A DNA stretch of 64,000 nucleotides from Lacticaseibacillus suibinensis (lineage in GTDB: Bacteria; Bacillota; Bacilli; Lactobacillales; Lactobacillaceae): assembly GCF_003946175.1 (NCBI RefSeq), contig NZ_RHOK01000007.1:47199-111198 (forward strand), in the 5' to 3' direction. The translations under genes and the position numbers were made by a program. Shown piece after piece: positions 61,636 through 64,000 of this stretch (positions within the stretch are counted from its first letter, which is position 1; each line of letters opens with the position of its first letter). The notes beneath the pieces were generated by a model. The model made no database searches. It was not told the DNA's origin and saw only the letters and a program-made list of their open reading frames with translations.

Positions 61636-64000
61636 ATGGACAAGTCAATTAAAATACGTTTCAAAATGTATAAGGCCGGACGGCGCTGGCTAGTTGCAGC
61701 AGCTGCCGTTGCGGCTTTTAGTGTTGGTACCACGCTGGCTAATGGTCAAGGCGTCAACGCCGCCACCACAGATAGTACCAGTGGGACCACTGCTGCTGAA
61801 ACAGCTCCGACCACAGCGGATGCGGCGTCTGCGAATACGACAGACAATGCGGCCACCAGCACGGAGTCGGTGCCAACCAACACGACCGCTAAAGACACAA
61901 CACCAACCACAGATGAAACCCCGACGGCCGCACCAGCGGCAGCCACGACTGAGACGCCGACAACGACGCCAACTGCGGCTGCCACCACGGCGACCCCTAA
62001 GGTAACCGCCAAAACTGCTTTAGCTGCCCCAGCATCAGACCCAGCCATTCAGCAAACTGATGGTGCCGGCGTGGTCCAGCCGTCAGTTGATCCAAGCAAC
62101 GGTGCCATCACAGCCAATACCGGCGTCACCGTCAATGCTTGGATGTCAGCCGAAAACGATGACGGTACCACCTCAACAACCGGCTACAATGCCAGCCAGG
62201 GAAAAAACCAAATTTCCAGCACGGCCAAAAACGTGCAGGTTCATTACGAAATCAGCAACACCACTGGCAGTGACATTACGAATGTTTCCGCGCAACTATA
62301 CCTGCCGCCAACTGGGCAAAACACCCCCAATGGCGCCGCTAATGGCCCAACCTTCACGATTAATACCAGCATTGACGATATTGAAGCCCAAATTCATGCC
62401 GCCGGTTACACGAGCAACTACAGTGACCAAGGCAATGTGATTTGGCCCGGTCACTGGTATGATGCCGATCACTTCGTTGCCACATATAATCTCCAGCAAC
62501 TGAGCCGCATTTGGTACTCAATCGGGACTTTAGCGGCAGGCGCTAAATACGATGTCGTGATTGATTTGACCATGAATAATGTCGACACCTCAGCCACCAG
62601 CCCTTATAATGTCAGCCAGTTTGCCATCCAAGACAGCACCACGCCTGGCGATACCCCAACCGCCTCTTATAGCGTGTATTTGCCAACCCCGGTCCCGGTC
62701 TTGCCTGGCATGGGGAGTGTTACTACTAGCATCGGTGCTACTGGTAATCAAGCTACCACTCAATACACCACAGCAGGGGCCAGCGATAATGTTAAATATG
62801 CCCAGACGCAGGTTAATTATTCCGATGTTAACAATCTAAACGCCAGCTTCACCGTTGGCAATCCAACCAGCACCACAATCAGCATTCATCCCATTATTTT
62901 ACTCCCGCTCTTCAACGACAATAATAGCAAATGGGTTTTGGACGCAAGCAAAGTGACTGAAGCAACCTTTGAAGACGCCTTGCCTGGCGTCACAGTCACA
63001 TATTCTAAGGACGGCGACGATGGTAACTATAAGACCTATTCGGAGCTCATGGCGGCGTTCCCAGATTTTACCTGGGACCAATTGCAGTCCATCACGATTG
63101 ATGGACCCGTTGCAGCAGGCACCTACTACACCGTCAACTTGCCGATGGTTTACACAGGCACGAAAGCCGAACTCGCGACGGCCGGTGTGGGCACGTTTGG
63201 GTCATATAACTATGATATGAGTACGTGGTCTGAAGAGGATACTTTAAGTACGGCTTCGTTAGTCTCATACTCCTATGGCGACAAGGATGTCACATCTACA
63301 AGGACCATCAACTTTGTCAACGCTGATGGCACAACGGCAAAAGATCCGGTTGTTCAAACCATTACCTACAAGACGGTAAAGAACGATCAAACTGGCGAAA
63401 CGATTTACACCCCACAAGGTGCCTACTATCAATACGACGTGCCAGCACAGGCTGGTTACTCGGCTGACAAGACCACGATTGCCCAACAAGCCGTGGGCGC
63501 AACCGACATGACCCCAGAAAATACCGAAGTAACCGTCACCTACACACCAAAGATGACCTACGGCACGGCCACTAGCACACGGACGATTCATTTCGTCGAT
63601 GCTGACGGTAACGTGCTCCGTGATCCAGTGACCCAAACCATCGCCTACAAGACGGTCACCAATGCGGTCACCGGGGAAACGATTTACACCCCGCAAAATG
63701 CTTACTATCAATACGATGTGCCAGCCATCGCTGGGTACAATGTTGATAACAACCAGATTGCGCAGGAAACCGTTAAGCCTGGCACCGCTGTCGCAAATGA
63801 TACCGACGTCACCGTCACCTACACACCAAAGATGACCTACGGCACGGCTAACAGCACCCGGACGATTCATTTCGTTGACGCTGAAGGTAACGTGCTCCGT
63901 GATCCAGTGACCCAGACCATTACCTATAAGACCGTCACCAATGCGGTCACCGGCGACACGATTTACACCCCGCAAAATGCTTACTATCAATACGATGTAC
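61636..64000 (+). CDS. MucBP-type surface adhesin with KxYKxGKxW signal, partial at window edge
   Basis: 788 codons visible, open at the right edge. The N-terminus has the KxYKxGKxW-type export motif (KMYKAGRRW) and a hydrophobic stretch ending in NAATT. Residues about 45-135 are Thr/Ala/Pro-rich and low-complexity; about 135-550 form a unique domain with beta-rich surface-protein character. From about residue 553 follow mucin-binding-like repeats of about 94 aa (STRTIHFVDADGNVL...TVTYTPKMTYGTA); three start in view, near 63298, 63576 and 63858. A C-terminal sortase motif is expected beyond the edge. GGAGGACACT precedes the ATG. Confidence 0.88.
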   Translation, partial: MDKSIKIRFKMYKAGRRWLVAAAAVAAFSVGTTLANGQGVNAATTDSTSGTTAAETAPTTADAASANTTDNAATSTESVPTNTTAKDTTPTTDETPTAAPAAATTETPTTTPTAAATTATPKVTAKTALAAPASDPAIQQTDGAGVVQPSVDPSNGAITANTGVTVNAWMSAENDDGTTSTTGYNASQGKNQISSTAKNVQVHYEISNTTGSDITNVSAQLYLPPTGQNTPNGAANGPTFTINTSIDDIEAQIHAAGYTSNYSDQGNVIWPGHWYDADHFVATYNLQQLSRIWYSIGTLAAGAKYDVVIDLTMNNVDTSATSPYNVSQFAIQDSTTPGDTPTASYSVYLPTPVPVLPGMGSVTTSIGATGNQATTQYTTAGASDNVKYAQTQVNYSDVNNLNASFTVGNPTSTTISIHPIILLPLFNDNNSKWVLDASKVTEATFEDALPGVTVTYSKDGDDGNYKTYSELMAAFPDFTWDQLQSITIDGPVAAGTYYTVNLPMVYTGTKAELATAGVGTFGSYNYDMSTWSEEDTLSTASLVSYSYGDKDVTSTRTINFVNADGTTAKDPVVQTITYKTVKNDQTGETIYTPQGAYYQYDVPAQAGYSADKTTIAQQAVGATDMTPENTEVTVTYTPKMTYGTATSTRTIHFVDADGNVLRDPVTQTIAYKTVTNAVTGETIYTPQNAYYQYDVPAIAGYNVDNNQIAQETVKPGTAVANDTDVTVTYTPKMTYGTANSTRTIHFVDAEGNVLRDPVTQTITYKTVTNAVTGDTIYTPQNAYYQYDV
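63285..64000 (+). repeat. Tandem coding repeats of about 280 bp in the adhesin
   Basis: Units begin near 63298, 63576 and 63858. The second and third units are nearly identical in DNA for long stretches (for example GTAACGTGCTCCGTGATCCA at 63608 and 63890), while the first is more diverged, suggesting recent duplication. Confidence 0.85.

Noticed and set aside
63265..63990. 241-codon open frame on the minus strand with internal repeats
   Set aside because: Mirror image of the adhesin repeats; the plus strand has signal peptide, ribosome site and domain matches.
61636..64000. CRISPR array suspected from regular repeats
   Set aside because: Repeats are about 280 bp, in frame and coding; no short spaced repeats are present anywhere in the window.

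Overview
The window looks like a chromosome segment of a GC-rich lactobacillus, most likely the Lacticaseibacillus (L. casei) group. Evidence is the protein repertoire (mannose-family PTS, sigma-54 with a LevR-type activator, LPXTG and KxYKxGKxW surface proteins, many PTS and ABC sugar systems), strong GGAGG ribosome sites and GC-rich codons. Three 16-bp sites match the ParB-binding parS consensus of Firmicutes and a fourth has one mismatch (1132, 35972, 47569, 60592). Such sites cluster near oriC, so the segment is probably origin-proximal, although dnaA and parAB are not in view.

Layout. 1-2.4 kb: edge-truncated GH28-like enzyme and an orphan sugar-binding lipoprotein. 2.6-7.2 kb: NUDIX hydrolase, two VIT-family proteins, mntH and a universal stress protein. 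7.2-26.8 kb: a glycan-use regulon with mannose-family EIIB/C/D, a LevR-type activator, an LPXTG alginate-lyase-family protein and a GH43, then (after an unrelated ABC/FtsX pair) an operon GH88 - GH43-like - EIIA - HAD - rpoN - GH36. Five -24/-12 promoters precede the GH28, EIIB, lyase, GH43 and GH88 genes, so sigma-54 and its activator are encoded inside the set they appear to control. 27-29.6 kb: Mn-type ABC importer with a MntR-like box, matching one before mntH. 29.7-38.9 kb: HAD, AraC regulator, a two-component system with a duplicated direct-repeat operator, small membrane proteins and assorted single genes.

38.9-49.1 kb is the most striking block: a LacI regulator between a GH140/apiosidase-like + PTS EIIC operon and a divergent operon of sugar isomerase, split transketolase (two genes) and FGGY kinase, followed by a GH1 6-phospho-beta-glucosidase. 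Gene content matches the transketolase route for D-apiose and suggests PTS-linked use of plant apiosides. 49.2-53.8 kb: MerR regulator, then Dps-like protein, HMA chaperone, P1B ATPase and a divergent MarR regulator with a His-rich tail. 53.9-64 kb: membrane glycerophosphodiesterase, VOC protein, multicopper oxidase, acetyltransferase, lipase-like protein, methyltransferase, and an edge-truncated MucBP-type adhesin.

Other structure: a large multi-hairpin element in the long leader of the lyase gene has a diverged second copy at 59.2 kb. No tRNA, rRNA, CRISPR array, transposase or prophage gene was seen. All functional calls rest on motif recognition; no database search was possible.
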